This document shows, in pieces, positions 10,791-22,097 of a DNA stretch of 64,000 nt (positions within the stretch are counted from its first letter, which is position 1; the number at the start of each line of letters is the position of its first letter). The stretch is from Petrolisthes cinctipes. Its lineage: Eukaryota; Arthropoda; Malacostraca; Decapoda; Porcellanidae. Both the position numbers and the translations under genes were made by a program. The DNA is taken from the NCBI GenBank assembly GCA_033782935.1, contig JAWQEG010000287.1, positions 868,001-932,000 on the forward strand, read 5' to 3'. The notes under the pieces are model-generated. The model was not told where the DNA came from. It saw only the letters and a list, made by a program, of their open reading frames with translations, and made no database searches.

Positions 10791-12020
10791 ATGTTGGGGG
10801 AGGAAAATTCGGATTTAGGGGAAGAAGGGGTCTTGACCGCAGGTCAACCACCCAGAGAAGTGGAGGAGGAGACAGGGGATCAACCTAATGAGGCTTGGAT
10901 GCGCCTTCGGGACGAAAATCAGCGTAGCCTGGTAGATATGCTCACTGAATTAATTCAGGAGATGGGGGCAGTTAATAATAGGATGACTCGCATTGACAGG
11001 AGACAGGGAGTGGCGGACTCCGAACATTTACGTAGTCCCGAAGTCGATATTACCCCCAGTAGTAGAACCAAAACCCAATCCTCAGGATTATTAAAACCCC
11101 GAGATATCCCAACCCTCAGTTTAAAATCTTTACAAGGATTGGAGTCCCCAGCTAGACTCCAAATGTTTATAGAAGGGATTGAGAGATGTACGGAAGAGGA
11201 ACTGGCTCGGATTGAGATTGCAAAAAGTAGGATGGACGATGAACTAGCATTATTCATCCATACCGCTCAGAAGTCAGGCAAGGTTGAAAACTGGAGAGAT
11301 ATGGTAGACTACCCACAGGTAGAATTTAAGGTGAACATCAGTTCTGATCAGGCTTGGCGAGTGCACGACGGTCAACATTATGATTGGAGGGAAAATCCTC
11401 ACACTTTCATACAAGCATTTAAGTGTCAGTATGCGGTATTACAAAGCAGATTTATTGGAGAGAAACTTCCCTTCAGAGATAGAATAATAAAGAAAAAGCT
11501 CACACAGGGATTTCCACCCCACAGTAAGGACAAATTAGAATTTTTTTTAGATGAGGAAATACCCTTGTCAGCATTCGTTGAAAGAGTAGAGCATGAGCGG
11601 TTAGTGCTAACCCACAAATATCAGTTGCCGCAAACAGACCCGTGGGAGAGAGTTCCACCCTCCTCGTCCCGAGTGCACAAGCTAGTCACCACACCTAACA
11701 CACTACCCACCCCCCAGGAGCAAGTAACGGAGGGTATGGAAAACTTTAAAAGGTCCCTAGAGGAAATTACAAGGAAATTAGACGCGATAGAAGCCAAGGC
11801 GAGTGTAGCACAATACCGGAGTACGCCTAAATATTGTACCTTTTGTAAAGATACAAGTCATGATTTGCGAGACTGTCGGAAACACCCACGTTTGGGGAAA
11901 TGTTTTGATTGTGATCGTCAAAATTGTAGGCGGGGAAACCCGGATTGTCCAGGAAAGCGAGAGACTGAACGAATGAAAACCCGAACCACACAGAAGACTG
12001 GCCAAGGTGAATCCCAATGA
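10791..12020 (+). CDS. gag: Gypsy 1 gag polyprotein
   Basis: Gag forms the capsid and binds element RNA. The ORF is 409 aa and starts at the ATG one base after the upstream stop. The N terminus is acidic, with a Gln/Leu-rich segment that may be coiled coil. The middle (about residues 180-290) is capsid-like with conserved aromatics. The C terminus has a CCHC zinc knuckle (CTFCKDTSHDLRDC, C-x2-C-x4-H-x4-C) followed by a second Cys-rich stretch (CFDCDRQNC). It ends in TGA at 12018-12020. The pol frame follows with no frame change and no other stop, so the two are separated by this codon alone. It looks otherwise intact. Confidence 0.88.
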   Translation: MLGEENSDLGEEGVLTAGQPPREVEEETGDQPNEAWMRLRDENQRSLVDMLTELIQEMGAVNNRMTRIDRRQGVADSEHLRSPEVDITPSSRTKTQSSGLLKPRDIPTLSLKSLQGLESPARLQMFIEGIERCTEEELARIEIAKSRMDDELALFIHTAQKSGKVENWRDMVDYPQVEFKVNISSDQAWRVHDGQHYDWRENPHTFIQAFKCQYAVLQSRFIGEKLPFRDRIIKKKLTQGFPPHSKDKLEFFLDEEIPLSAFVERVEHERLVLTHKYQLPQTDPWERVPPSSSRVHKLVTTPNTLPTPQEQVTEGMENFKRSLEEITRKLDAIEAKASVAQYRSTPKYCTFCKDTSHDLRDCRKHPRLGKCFDCDRQNCRRGNPDCPGKRETERMKTRTTQKTGQGESQ

Positions 12021-15000
12021 CACAGCAAGAACAGTACCCCGATAGGCCCTCCGTCACCGGTAATAAATATCATTGCAGCAGGTCAAGTTTGTACCGCCAT
12101 CCTAGATATGGGCAGTGTAGTATCATTGATTAGACGGAGAACAGTGCAGAGACTGCAAATACCTTTGCAAAAATTAAAACAAATGCCCAGTTTTAGTGGT
12201 ATAACCGGGCAACGTTTAAGGATACTTGGGGTAGTGCGGATACCCATAAAGGTTGGGAAGCAAGGAGTTCATGAGCAACTAGTATCGGTGGTACCCGATT
12301 CCTTTATCAATAAGGATCTTCTCCTCGGAACGGATGTGCTAAGTAAGAGTAAACTAGTATGGAGTGGTGAAACGGGTATAGTTATTTGGGGAGGAGCACC
12401 CAACCATGTGCATCGAGTTAAGTTGGCACGGAAGGAGGTCCAACACATTAAAATAGAGGGAAAGATGAGCGAATCGCCAGTACAGAGAACGGGGAATATT
12501 AATGCTAGAGTTTCAGTGCATCTACAGCCATACCAGACGAAAATTGTTCACATAGCCGTTAGCGAGCCAGTGGGTTTGATGCTCTTGGTAACTCCGCGAC
12601 ACACGGTGTCTAGACAGGTACACCCAGTATTAGTTCAAGTGAATGAGCAGCGACTCATTCCAAGTATGATCTATAATCCGGCAAAGGTGGATAAGAAACT
12701 AGAGAAGGGTACTCTGTTGGGTACGTACGAATTAGTAGAGAACAGTGACTGCGTGGAGATAGTATCGCCAAAGGTAAGGAAAACGGATATTGTAAATGAT
12801 ATGCTACCAGATTTTGATACCGTAGAAGGGGCCGGAACTAGACGTGAGAAATTGGAAAGGCTAATACAGGAACAAGATTGGGATCCCTTGTCAGACGAAC
12901 AGAGACAAGCTCTGAGTAGCCTAGTTTTAGAAAACGAGGCTTTGTTTATCGTGAATCAACAAGAATTAGGTACCCTCCAAGGAAGGCCCGTGAATATCAA
13001 GGTGGCAGATCCACAACCGTGTAGAACCTCTCTGTATCGGTATCCGGAGAAAGCTAAGCAGATTATTAGCCAAATGTTAGATGAAATGGAGGAAAGAGGT
13101 GTAATTGAACCTTCCAGTGCGGCGTGGCTCTCACCCATAGTGCTGGTAAACAAACCAAACGGGTCTAAGCGGTTATGTCTTGATTTCCGGCGTGGAAATG
13201 AACATCTCTCGGAAGATATTTACCCTTTGCCTCGACTAGATGATCTAGTTAACACGGCGGCAGGACACCAGTTTTATGCTACCCTCGACCTGAAAGATGC
13301 TTATTATCAAATTGTATTAGATCAGGAAAGTAGAGATTTGACTACATTCAGTGATGGAACAACTTTGTATAGATTTAAACGGTTACCATTTGGGTTAAGT
13401 TGTGCCCCAGCTATATTTTCTAGACGAATGGTGGAAGTGTTAAGTCCCCTTTTGAAGGAAGGTTGGGTGAAGAACTATCTGGATGATGTAATAGTGTGGG
13501 CCGATGATTTTGAACAGCTGTTGGTTCGAATGAGATGCCTGTTTGTGCTATTACAACAAAAGGGAGTGAAGTTGAACCTGTCTAAATGTGATCTAGCTCG
13601 GTCTGAAGTTAAATTTTTGGGACATAAGGTATCCGGGGACGGAAGTAAACCAGATCCTAAAAATTTAGAAGCCATAAGGTCGCAAAAGCCTCCCAAAAAT
13701 TTGAAAGAAGTCCGAAGGTTCTTAGGAATGGACGGATTCTACCGCCAATTTGTACCAGGGTTTGCTCGAATCGCTTCCCCACTAACCAACTAGTTAAAAG
13801 CAAATGTTATTTTGAACTGGGATGATAAATGTCAAGTAGCTTTTAAGCAATTAAAAAATATTTTAACATCTTCACCTGTTCTGGCAAAGTATCAACCGGA
13901 ACAGCCATTAATTGTAATAACAGATGCGAGTGAAGATTGCGTGGGTGCAGTCCTTCATCAACTGCAAGGAGACAAGACCGGACGTCCCTTGAGATATTAT
14001 TCAAAACAATTAAACAGGACTGAACAAAGATATTCGGTCACAGACAAAGAAGCCCTTGGAGTAGTACTAGCCTGTAGGCATTTTCACCATTATTTATGGG
14101 GAACGCACTTCACAATTCAAACAGATCATCAACCATTACAGACTATCTTTAAGAGAAAAACTAAATCACCCAGGGTAACACGTTGGTTACTGGAGATGCG
14201 AGAATATCATTATAACATCAAATATGTGAAGGGAAAGGATAATGTAGTCGCAGATCAGTTGTCCCGCCCCGTTAGGCTATTGATCCGAGATCCTGATGTT
14301 AACTGGTTAGGCTTGAACAAACCAGAATTTTGTCAAGCACAGAGGGATGAACCTCGGTGGCAAGAGGTCATAGATTATTTAGATGGAGGACCCGTGCCAG
14401 GAAGAAGACTTCCTCGAGGAGTCTTGGAGCAGTTTGAGATAATGGAAGGGTTTCTGTATTTTGTAAGATCACAACGTGATGGTAGTTTATATTACACCCT
14501 AGTCATACCTCGGACATTAGAACGTGCTGCATTACAACTAGCACATGATAGTATAGGACACATGGGTCAGTTTAAGACCCTAAAGAAGGCAGAAGAAATG
14601 TTCTACTGGCCAGGTATGAAAAGGGATGTACAAGGGTATCTCAAGGAATGTGTAAATTGTCAAAGAACAAAATACAGCCAAGGTTTGAGTAAAAGATATG
14701 TGGAATTTCCACCAGTCAATGGTCCATTAGACCGAATAGCTATAGACATCTCAGATCTTACGGCAGGACAAGGTGGATTCAGATACATCTTATCGATAAC
14801 AGACCACCACAGCCGTTTCGTTAAATTATATCCATTAAAATCTAGAATCGCTTCAGGAGTAATTACAAAGTTGACTCAGTTCTCCTCAGATTTTGGAGTT
14901 CCCCGAATGCTGATGTGTGACAATGCAGCAGAGTTTACGGGACAGGAGCTGAGGGCGTGGGCAGACCAGCAAGGGGTGCAGTTGGCCTACATCACGCCAT

Positions 15001-15280
15001 ATCACCCCCAAGCGAATGGTCTTATCGAGAGAATGCATCGAACCATGAAGGGGGTGCTACGCCAGTTGGTGGAAAGATGTCCGATGAGGTGGCCGCTGTT
15101 TGTGGACGAGTGCCAGAAGGTGCTCAATAATGCCGTCCATGTGAGCACCGGAATGACGCCATTCTTCGGGCGACATCCACCCAGGAGGGTGACGGCGCCT
15201 CTTCCTACAGTGTTGGCAGCAAAGGAAGCTGTAAAGCGAGTCGGCTGTCCACCCAAAGCTACCGGGAAGTGGTCAAGACT
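12021..15280 (+). pseudogene. pol: Gypsy 1 pol: protease, RT, RNase H, integrase (truncated)
   Basis: Pol processes the polyprotein, copies the RNA and inserts the cDNA. The frame is the gag frame and is open from 12021. Protease: AILDMGSVVSLI near 12097, the active-site Asp kept but Thr-Gly-Ala changed to Met-Gly-Ser. RT: CLDFRRGNEHL, LDLKDAYYQI, LPFGLSCAPAIF and catalytic YLDDVIVWADD. RNase H: ITDASEDCVGAVL and QTDHQPLQ. Integrase: an HHCC zinc module (H-H then CVNCQ), and a DDE core with IAIDISD, MCDNAAEF and NGLIERMHR. A TAG at 13791-13793 lies in frame between RT and RNase H. The frame is lost at about 15280, before the integrase C-terminal domain. Apart from the stop and the truncation, the catalytic residues are present. 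Confidence 0.9.
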
Positions 15281-15574
15281 ACTAAAGACTCCGTTATGTT
15301 CCCCAATCTCCATGAGGATATCTTTAAGTACAGGTAATGGGTACCTATCCTTGACAGTTTTCTCATTTATCTTCCTAAAATCAATAACAGGGCGGAAATC
15401 ACCTGTTTTCTTAGTAACTAAGAATAATGGGCTGTTATAAAGACTGTTTGAAGGCTCATTGATTCCTTCTGTAGACAAGTCATCCACCATTTTATCCATT
15501 ACCTGTCTTGACTATGAGGTAATCTGTAAGCTTTTACATATCCTGGATCTGTGTCTGTTAATGATATGTGATGT
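15276..15574 (-). pseudogene. Gypsy 2 RT, N-terminal fragment
   Basis: Reading the minus strand gives PGYVKAYRLPHSQ, then NSPLFLVTKKTGDFRPVID, FRKINEKTVKDRYPLP and a truncated SSLD. These are the opening blocks of Gypsy RT. A stop lies before the VDDLSTEGI segment. The right edge is the TTAA where piggyBac entered, and the left edge is the junction with Gypsy 1. Confidence 0.85.
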
Positions 15575-16204
15575 TTAACCCCTCCGGGCCGGGCCAAGAA
15601 TGAAATTACGTGCTGTGTGTACGGGGCCAATACTTAATTTAATCCTGCCTGTCCGGGTATTTCCCGGAAAATCACTCTACTTCTCTTACTCCCTACGTCT
15701 AAACTACAATACTGAACAACTTAAATTTGATTGTGTACTCACCATCAACTCCTCCTCTTTCCATTAAAACCAACCCTAGCTCTCTAGGACACTCCATTAC
15801 CGAGAAATCAAGTGAGGAATGGAGGTCACTTTTCCCGTGAGAGCGAGGCTGCGTTCGCTTTGTGAGCGTGGCTCTGACAAGGACTGGCGTGGGTGGAGAA
15901 AAGATGGCCGCCGGCAGAATGACGCAACACTTGCCTCCCCCAGGCGACACGTCGTACGGTTCGTGTGCATCCTACCATTACAGCCCCTGTATTATTTGTG
16001 TGGTTAGCTGACCATTCCAGAGTGGTTTTATGCCCTGGAGAGAAGCGTGGGAGTTATGTACAGTATTTACGCGAAACATTTTCAGTGTCATTCGCACCAT
16101 TTGTTCATGTTCAACGTAAATATAAATGTGTCACTATCACTGTTATCCTTATTTTCTATATATTTTTGTATTTTGTTGTTTTAAATTTTTTATTATAATT
16201 TTTT

Positions 16205-16480
16205 CTATGCGTAAATGTGTCACTATCACTTTTCTTATAGCCTAATATGTACAAATGTGTCACTATCACGTCACTACAGCCTAAAATATATGTACAAATG
16301 TGTCACTATCACGTCACTACAGCCTAAAATATATGTACAAATGTGTCACTCTCACTTTTCTTATAGCCTAATAAGTACAAATGTGTCACTATCACGTCAC
16401 TACAGCCTAAAATATATGTACAAATGTGTCACTCTCACTTTTCTTATAGCCTAAATAGTGTCACTGTCACCAAGTGTCAC
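16205..16480. repeat. tandem array of about 43 and 40-bp units in piggyBac
   Basis: Two unit types alternate. One contains TGTGTCACTATCACGTCACTACAGCC and the other has CTTTTCTTATAGCC in place of the GTCACTACAGCC part. Each is joined by AAATATATGTACAAA-type spacers. The array lies 3' of the transposase gene, between it and the left end. Confidence 0.75.
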
Positions 16481-16517
16481 TGTCACTTTATTCGCATACT
16501 CCCATCACTTCCTGCTT

Positions 16518-18863
16518 CTATATATATTCCAATATATGGTAGTCTGAGAAGCAGTTTCCAGGGCATAACGGCACACAACATTCCTTGCACCAGAAGCGAG
16601 TTTCCTTGGACTTCTGGGGGTGACGTGTTGTGTGCCTGCAAACATAGCAGCGACGAGAGCCTGGACGTCCTGACGGCAACGGTGGCAGATTAGTGAGGTA
16701 GTGGCGAGCCATATAGCCACTCTGCTGCAACCTGTCAGGCCGTTGTGCCGCTGCCTGTCTGCCTTGCTGTGGTTGCACAGTGCTGAACCTCTCCAGGAGC
16801 TGAGATATCAACTCTAGCTCGAATTCCCGGAGTGCCAACTTGGAGTCAGGGTGATGCTGGAGGTAGAGTATATAACAGTTCAGCACTGTGACATCAAGAA
16901 GGTGGAAGAAAGCCTTCTTGTACCACTTACAAGTTTTTCTCAGACAATCGATGGAACTCACCATCATGTCTGACTTATCAACGAGTCTCATATTGATGTT
17001 ATAATCGAGCACAGCATCAGGCTTGTAGATGGTATCACCTGTGCCGCGCTCAGTCTTCCCAGAATCCTGCATCACGCCCCTGTTCACGGTGGTGAGCATA
17101 TTGACGGGGCGTTTATCGTGCCATTTGATGGCCAGCATGTTCCCACATTTCTTTTTGAAGCAGTCGCCCCTCCGGGTGAGAGGGAATGCTGGCCACCCCT
17201 TCCTGTTGACACGAATAGTTCCGCAGGATCCTGTTTGGTGCTGCAGGAGAAACTGGCTAAGTGCTGGAGAGGTGTAATAGTTATCAGTGTACAGGATGTG
17301 GTTGTTGTCAAGGTAATCCCCCATGAGTGCCTTGACAACACTCCCGCTGAAGCCAAGAGGGTCGTCGGCCGGGACATCCACATCCGTACCTGAATAGAGT
17401 ATAAAATCCAACACATAGCCAGTCTTACAGTCGCAGATGACATAGAATTTGATGCCAAATCTATGCCTCTTTGACGGGATGTACTGGATGAAGGACAGTC
17501 TTCCCCTGAACAGCACCAGAGACTCGTCGATAACCACTTTCTGGAATGGTCGAAAAAATGCTCGTATTTTCTCCTGGAGGATAGACATTACTGGCCTAAT
17601 TTTCCACAGCCTGTCGTTCGGGTGTGGACCCATGTTGGGGGCGAAGTGCAGGTAGGACAAAATGTCCCTATACCTGTCCCTGGACATGTATTTCCCGAAC
17701 GCAGGTGTGGATATCAGGGCGTGTGTGCTCCAGAAGTCCTTGAGGCGATGTTTCTTGACATGAGGCATCATCATGGTCAAAGCTAACCACACATACAACT
17801 CAGCAATATCGACGTCAGCCCATTGCAACATCTTACTATGTTCCCTGCCTGGTCTATTGCTGAGTTGCACAGAGAGTTGTTTGAAGGTGTTTATCTCCTG
17901 CATCATGTAAGTCATCAATATTATATCAAAAAAGGCAGTGAAATAATCTAATATTGATGACCTCTGACGACAGGGAAATGCGGCCTGTATACCTGAATGA
18001 CTGTCGTCAAAGATAGGTATATCAGGCGCAAATTCATCGCAATCCGTCCACACATAGGGATCAGCGGGTCTATGACGAGGTGCGCCGCGTTGCTGTTGTT
18101 GTGGTGGTGGTGGTGGTGGTGGTGGTGCAGCGGTACCAGGGGCAGGCGAGAGTGAGTCGTCAGGCACGAGAGGAGAGGGAGAGTGTGGTGGTGGCGTCAG
18201 GTCACGGGGGGGCGGGCTATCAGGGTCAACTGTAGGGGAGAGATAAGCTGCCTTTGTCCTCTTCCCCCTTCCTTTACCCTTCCCTCTTACTCCTACTCTC
18301 CTCCCTCTTACCACCACTTTTTGCGACGCATCCTCGTCCGACGAGGAAGAGGAAGACGAAAAATCTAACCTCCTCCTCGGCCTCTTGCCCATGGGAGTGG
18401 AGACGTAGCGAGGTTTGGAGGTTGAAGCAGGAGTAGACCTCTTCCTGCCTCCCACGCCAGATGTTGTAGGAATGGGAAACAAGAGAGTGTCTCCCAAACT
18501 ACCTCCCACCCCACTGGTGGACGGAATTGCAACAGGGGCTGTAACCTCTGACACATCATGCAAGGCTGAAGTTGAGGGAAGAGCTGTGATGGAAGTCACC
18601 GCTACACAGACATCTTCCTCAGTTGATTCGTCAGCTTGCCATTCAGTATCAGAGTAGCTGTCCAGGTCGTCACTCCCATATGAAAGGTCTGCCAGATTCT
18701 CCAATTCCCGCCCTATTGCAGAATCTGACAACCTTGCAGGTGCATGACGCAATCTAGCTGGTTGCACCCGCGGAGTGGAGGTTACAGGAGCGGGTGCGCC
18801 TGGCAGCGCGGTAGGATGCACCGAATCGAACGAGCCCGTATTTTCTTCACTACGACCAGCCAT
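16518..18863 (-). CDS. piggyBac transposase
   Basis: This cut-and-paste DDE/D transposase is specific for TTAA targets. The ATG at 18863 (MAGRSEEN) is preferred over the in-frame Met 35 codons upstream, because it lies outside the terminal region and gives about 781 aa. The N terminus is long, disordered, Ser/Pro-rich and acidic, with basic patches. The DDE_Tnp_1_7 core shows VVIDESLVLFRGR, the SKRHRFGIKFY block, LYTDNYYTS and MRLVDKSDMM, which supply the three catalytic Asp. The C terminus has a Cys-rich domain (CYVC, then CKECCVPLCPGNC) as in PGBD-type proteins. No stop or frameshift is seen. The gene fills the element between TTAA ends. Domesticated PGBD genes look similar, but the ends argue for a transposon. 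Confidence 0.93.
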   Translation of the reverse strand: MAGRSEENTGSFDSVHPTALPGAPAPVTSTPRVQPARLRHAPARLSDSAIGRELENLADLSYGSDDLDSYSDTEWQADESTEEDVCVAVTSITALPSTSALHDVSEVTAPVAIPSTSGVGGSLGDTLLFPIPTTSGVGGRKRSTPASTSKPRYVSTPMGKRPRRRLDFSSSSSSSDEDASQKVVVRGRRVGVRGKGKGRGKRTKAAYLSPTVDPDSPPPRDLTPPPHSPSPLVPDDSLSPAPGTAAPPPPPPPPQQQQRGAPRHRPADPYVWTDCDEFAPDIPIFDDSHSGIQAAFPCRQRSSILDYFTAFFDIILMTYMMQEINTFKQLSVQLSNRPGREHSKMLQWADVDIAELYVWLALTMMMPHVKKHRLKDFWSTHALISTPAFGKYMSRDRYRDILSYLHFAPNMGPHPNDRLWKIRPVMSILQEKIRAFFRPFQKVVIDESLVLFRGRLSFIQYIPSKRHRFGIKFYVICDCKTGYVLDFILYSGTDVDVPADDPLGFSGSVVKALMGDYLDNNHILYTDNYYTSPALSQFLLQHQTGSCGTIRVNRKGWPAFPLTRRGDCFKKKCGNMLAIKWHDKRPVNMLTTVNRGVMQDSGKTERGTGDTIYKPDAVLDYNINMRLVDKSDMMVSSIDCLRKTCKWYKKAFFHLLDVTVLNCYILYLQHHPDSKLALREFELELISQLLERFSTVQPQQGRQAAAQRPDRLQQSGYMARHYLTNLPPLPSGRPGSRRCYVCRHTTRHPQKSKETRFWCKECCVPLCPGNCFSDYHILEYI

Positions 18864-19085
18864 TGTCACGGTCAAGCACACACTGATTGAATGTGGGGAT
18901 GAAAAGGTCTGGTGGTGAAGTATAGCCAGATCAAAAAAAATCCCGACAAATTTGGCGTTTTTCCCCATAAATTACCAAAAGCGGGATTTCCCGCTGCCCG
19001 GACTCTGTCGACAGAGCGGGATTTCCCGCTGCCCGGCCTCTGTCGACCGAGCGGGAAATCCCGCTGCCCGGACTCTGGGGGTTAA

Positions 19086-19191
19086 CTACTGATATTTTCC
19101 CCAACCGCTCACCAGGTAAAGCAATAGCCGACCTGTGATTCGCTAATATGTGTAAAAGCTGTGTGCGATGTGAAGGAAAATCATTTACTTG
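19086..19191 (-). pseudogene. Gypsy 2 pol, pre-RT fragment
   Basis: The minus strand encodes an HRSAIALPGERLGKISVV-type segment, the typical Gypsy stretch just before RT. It is bounded by the piggyBac TTAA at 19085 and the TA target of the next element at 19192. The frame agrees with fragments on both sides. Confidence 0.8.
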
Positions 19192-21279
19192 TACAGTCGC
19201 GAGCTGATGGGATGGATACACGAGCACACTCATCATCGGGTAGCTTCTACCTGACGAGTTATGGGGGAGTTTGAGAGGAAGAAGGGAGGGTATGGAGGGG
19301 CTGGTGGAAGGAGAAAGAGCAAGAGAGGCGCCAATAACCGTGTCTTTAGGTCTTTCTTTATCTTAATGATTTATGGTTGACTTTGGGCGAAGGGACTATT
19401 GGAGACTGTGTTCACATTGACAAACTTATGTATGGAATTATAGCATGGTCATCATACTTTTAAGAGTACTCTCATATATAAGTATTGTTCGATATCAGAA
19501 CTGTAATGACATCAGATGGGATGGTTGTCTATAAAACTTGACAAATTTAATGAAATTGCTATACTCAATGATAAATGTGCTTCAACAATAATTAATATTA
19601 CACAAAATTATGAGAACCACAAGTAGCCTATCCATATATTTTATTTGAAAACAATATTCTGTGGAACGGAATGAGACAGAATCTCTTTTGCAGAATATAG
19701 ACATATTTCTGGTGAAGTGAGGGTTCGAGTCATGTGATCCACATTTCCCTTTACACACACACACACACACACCAAATTCGCTTGATCCCACACCTTGTAG
19801 CTTTCACAGGCTTACCAACTTAACACACGCAAAAAAAAAAAAATAGCAAGTTCTACGTTACATATAGTGTATTATTGGATTACAAGTAAATTTCTGCCCA
19901 TAACAAGGACATCATTAACACGTAGGCATAGTAGAATAAAGCTAGTTACTATTTGTGAAGCATATGATGATCAGTGGTGACAACCTTTGAGGTGTCAGCC
20001 TTCATGGCAAAGTCAGTGAGACTCAAAAAATAAAATAAAATGTTCTAGATACTGTGTGTATTTATCCTTGAAAATAATGGCTACTGTCAAGTAACTACAG
20101 TGATAACATGAAATTATTATATTGTTGTTGATTGCAGAGTGTTACTCACTGCTTTTTTTTTTTTTTTTTTTTTTTTTTTTTCTGTTGAAGTGAGACCTAC
20201 GATTTTATAATGAGTATTTAAGTGGACACACTAATACAAAAGATTAATTTAATAGAAGACTACCATCAGCATCTTGCTATTACTTTTAATACTTACATTA
20301 TAATAATATTACTGCACCTTCTATGCCACAATATTTATATTATAAAACTCGTAATAATGACAACATTAAAGTAAAAGACAATATACAGAAATACAAATTT
20401 CAGTTTTATTTCTATAAAACATTACATATTTGTCTTCCATTATTCTTAGTGTTTATAATGATGAATTTAGATACAACCTATATATATGTCTAGTTTTCAC
20501 CCACAAGACTTAATTATTAATGTTGGCAATCTAGCAAACCAATGCATGTTGAAGGCCAGAACTATAACATATTATTCTCCCGACAAAGATAATATATGTT
20601 TGTCACCATTGATTTGTCCAGGTTTAATAGAAACAGTGGATTTGTGGTAAACTTTAATTTAATCATTTGGTTATGCAATTATTGATGAATGTTTTGTTGC
20701 GATGGATAACAATGTTTTTATTACTTGAAACTTTTAAGCTATCACACAGTTCTCAATGGTGAGCTTAGTGTGGCGAAATAATATCAGTTATGTATCCAAC
20801 TCAAAAACATTCATCCGTTATTACATATCCCTATGTCCGTCTAACTCGTATACACAACTAATTCAATTCATCCTGCCATACCTTCACTCACGTCGCCCAT
20901 ACAGTCATTCCCAACCACTTTCATTCCTCCTTCCTGTCTCTCCCGACTCCAATCGCACACACACACACACACACACCTATCTGTACAATTCTCCACATAC
21001 ACTTTTTAATTTTTGTTTTTATGTCTCCTTAATGACCACATAGAAGTCGATAGACGTAAAACCTAAATACACACACACTCCCGTCTCTCCCTCTCATCAG
21101 TGAAATGTGAATGCTTCGAATCAAACTTTCAGAAGTGGCAACACTCCACCAGCCCCTACAAAACCTTCCCCCATCTGTTCCTCTCTTTCTCTCTCACTTC
21201 TCCCCTCCATAACTCGTCAGATAGAAACGACCCCATGATGAGTGAGCTCGTGTCTCCATCCCATCAGCTCGCGACTGTA
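19192..21279. mobile_element. 2.1-kb TIR element with TA target (Tc1/mariner-like, non-autonomous)
   Basis: CAGTCGCGAGCTGATGGGAT begins at 19194 and its inverse ends at 21277. TA dinucleotides flank both ends, and complementarity runs about 130-190 bp inward. The interior is AT-rich, with a 29-nt T run at about 20153 and CA microsatellites, and no transposase. The start CAGTCGCG is shared with the small MITE at 26793. Pol coding sequence continues across it. Confidence 0.82.
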
Positions 21280-21408
21280 CATACTCATGTAATTCATTAA
21301 TGATTTGCCTGAGTTGCAATTCATCAACAGTATGAATGTTGGCTAAGGGAGGAGATTCTGTTTCCATCTGTATTGGTTTAAGAAACACAAGAAAGTCACC
21401 TACGTATG
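21280..21408 (-). pseudogene. Gypsy 2 pol fragment
   Basis: A short piece of pol with VDELQLRQIINELHEYV on the minus strand. Its frame joins that of the 25445-25695 piece on one side and the 19086-19191 piece on the other, if the TA-flanked inserts are ignored. Confidence 0.75.
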
Positions 21409-22077
21409 TACAGTTGCGGAAGGGAGTTTCTTTATCACCCTGGGCTCCTCTATACCCTACCCCACAAGGAGGTGACGGAGGTGTAGAGAGTTGAACATAT
21501 AACGACGGAGATGATTGGTCGATGAGTTGCTAGGAAAGTTTAGTGATAATATAACCTTATTATATCTAAACAAGAGAGCATTGTGAACTAAATATATTAT
21601 GTTTATTTGCCATATATACAGTATATGAAGAACAGTAGCATACATTGTTAATGAGGAACTGAATTATAACGCATACTGAAATAACTCGTATTTTATTCTC
21701 AGTTGTGGTTGTCATACATCAGCCAACTGATTGTGATGGGAGGGGATCTGCCTGGCATTGCTTCACGGGGTCACGGCTCGTGCTGTGATTCGTTTTATGG
21801 CTTCAAATATTAATTTCTACCTTAGTAATAGGGATAGGTTATAAGCTTTTTATATAATTATAGACAAATTTATAACGATTTACATTTACAGATAGTGAAG
21901 TAGTGTTATCGTTTGTTGTTAATTTTGTCATCTGTTTTCTTATTTATTTTCGGTACGAACTATTAAAATTTATTTTAATAGAGTCTAGTGAGATGAAGAA
22001 CGTTGAGTTAAAATAAGCATTTGCTTGACAAAATGGTAAGAACAACACTCTATGACGAGGAGCCTTTATTGACGACG

Positions 22078-22097
22078 TTTCGCTATTGCTTCTTCAG
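22078..22097 (-). ncRNA. hammerhead-like core in the foldback arms (speculative)
   Basis: The minus strand reads CTGAAGA, a small GC...GC hairpin, then GAAA, matching the order CUGANGA - stem II - GAAA of hammerhead ribozymes. The mirror copy is at 24753-24772 on the plus strand. A second CTGAAGA - hairpin - GAAA module lies at 22453 on the plus strand and is mirrored in the right arm. A cleavage triplet with a good stem I could not be fitted, because extra bases separate the helix from the core. Penelope-like elements carry hammerheads, so these may be relics. Confidence 0.25.

Larger units (their letters stand above)
9088..15280 (+). mobile_element. Gypsy-type LTR retrotransposon 1 (3' truncated)
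   Basis: The order is 5' LTR, primer-binding region, SGNH-like ORF, gag, then protease-RT-RNase H-integrase. Protease before RT and integrase last is the Gypsy (Metaviridae-type) order. The element stops inside integrase at about 15275-15282, where sequence of another Gypsy begins on the opposite strand. There is no 3' LTR. Three in-frame stops (10421, 12018, 13791) interrupt otherwise long open frames. Confidence 0.9.
15575..19085 (-). mobile_element. piggyBac transposon with TTAA ends
   Basis: TTAA at 15575-15578 and 19082-19085 flank the element. The left end reads CCCCTCCGGGCCGGGC. The right end, reverse-complemented, reads CCCCCAGAGTCCGGGCAG, a short imperfect TIR. Just inside the right end (18980-19081) a GCGGGATTTCCCGCTGCCCGG palindrome is repeated about three times, as expected for subterminal transposase sites. 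The element carries one long transposase ORF without stops, so it may be recent and autonomous. Confidence 0.92.

Noticed and set aside
15002..15499. Single 165-aa minus-strand ORF
   Set aside because: Only the part right of about 15280 is Gypsy 2 RT. The rest is antisense of Gypsy 1 integrase, so it is not one protein.
16215..16454. 79-aa ORF with repeated Cys-His-Tyr-His motifs
   Set aside because: It is a translation of the 43/40-bp tandem array in piggyBac, not a zinc-finger protein.
19582..19791. 69-aa ORF inside the 2.1-kb TIR element
   Set aside because: No transposase motif; it includes a CA microsatellite. The element looks non-coding.
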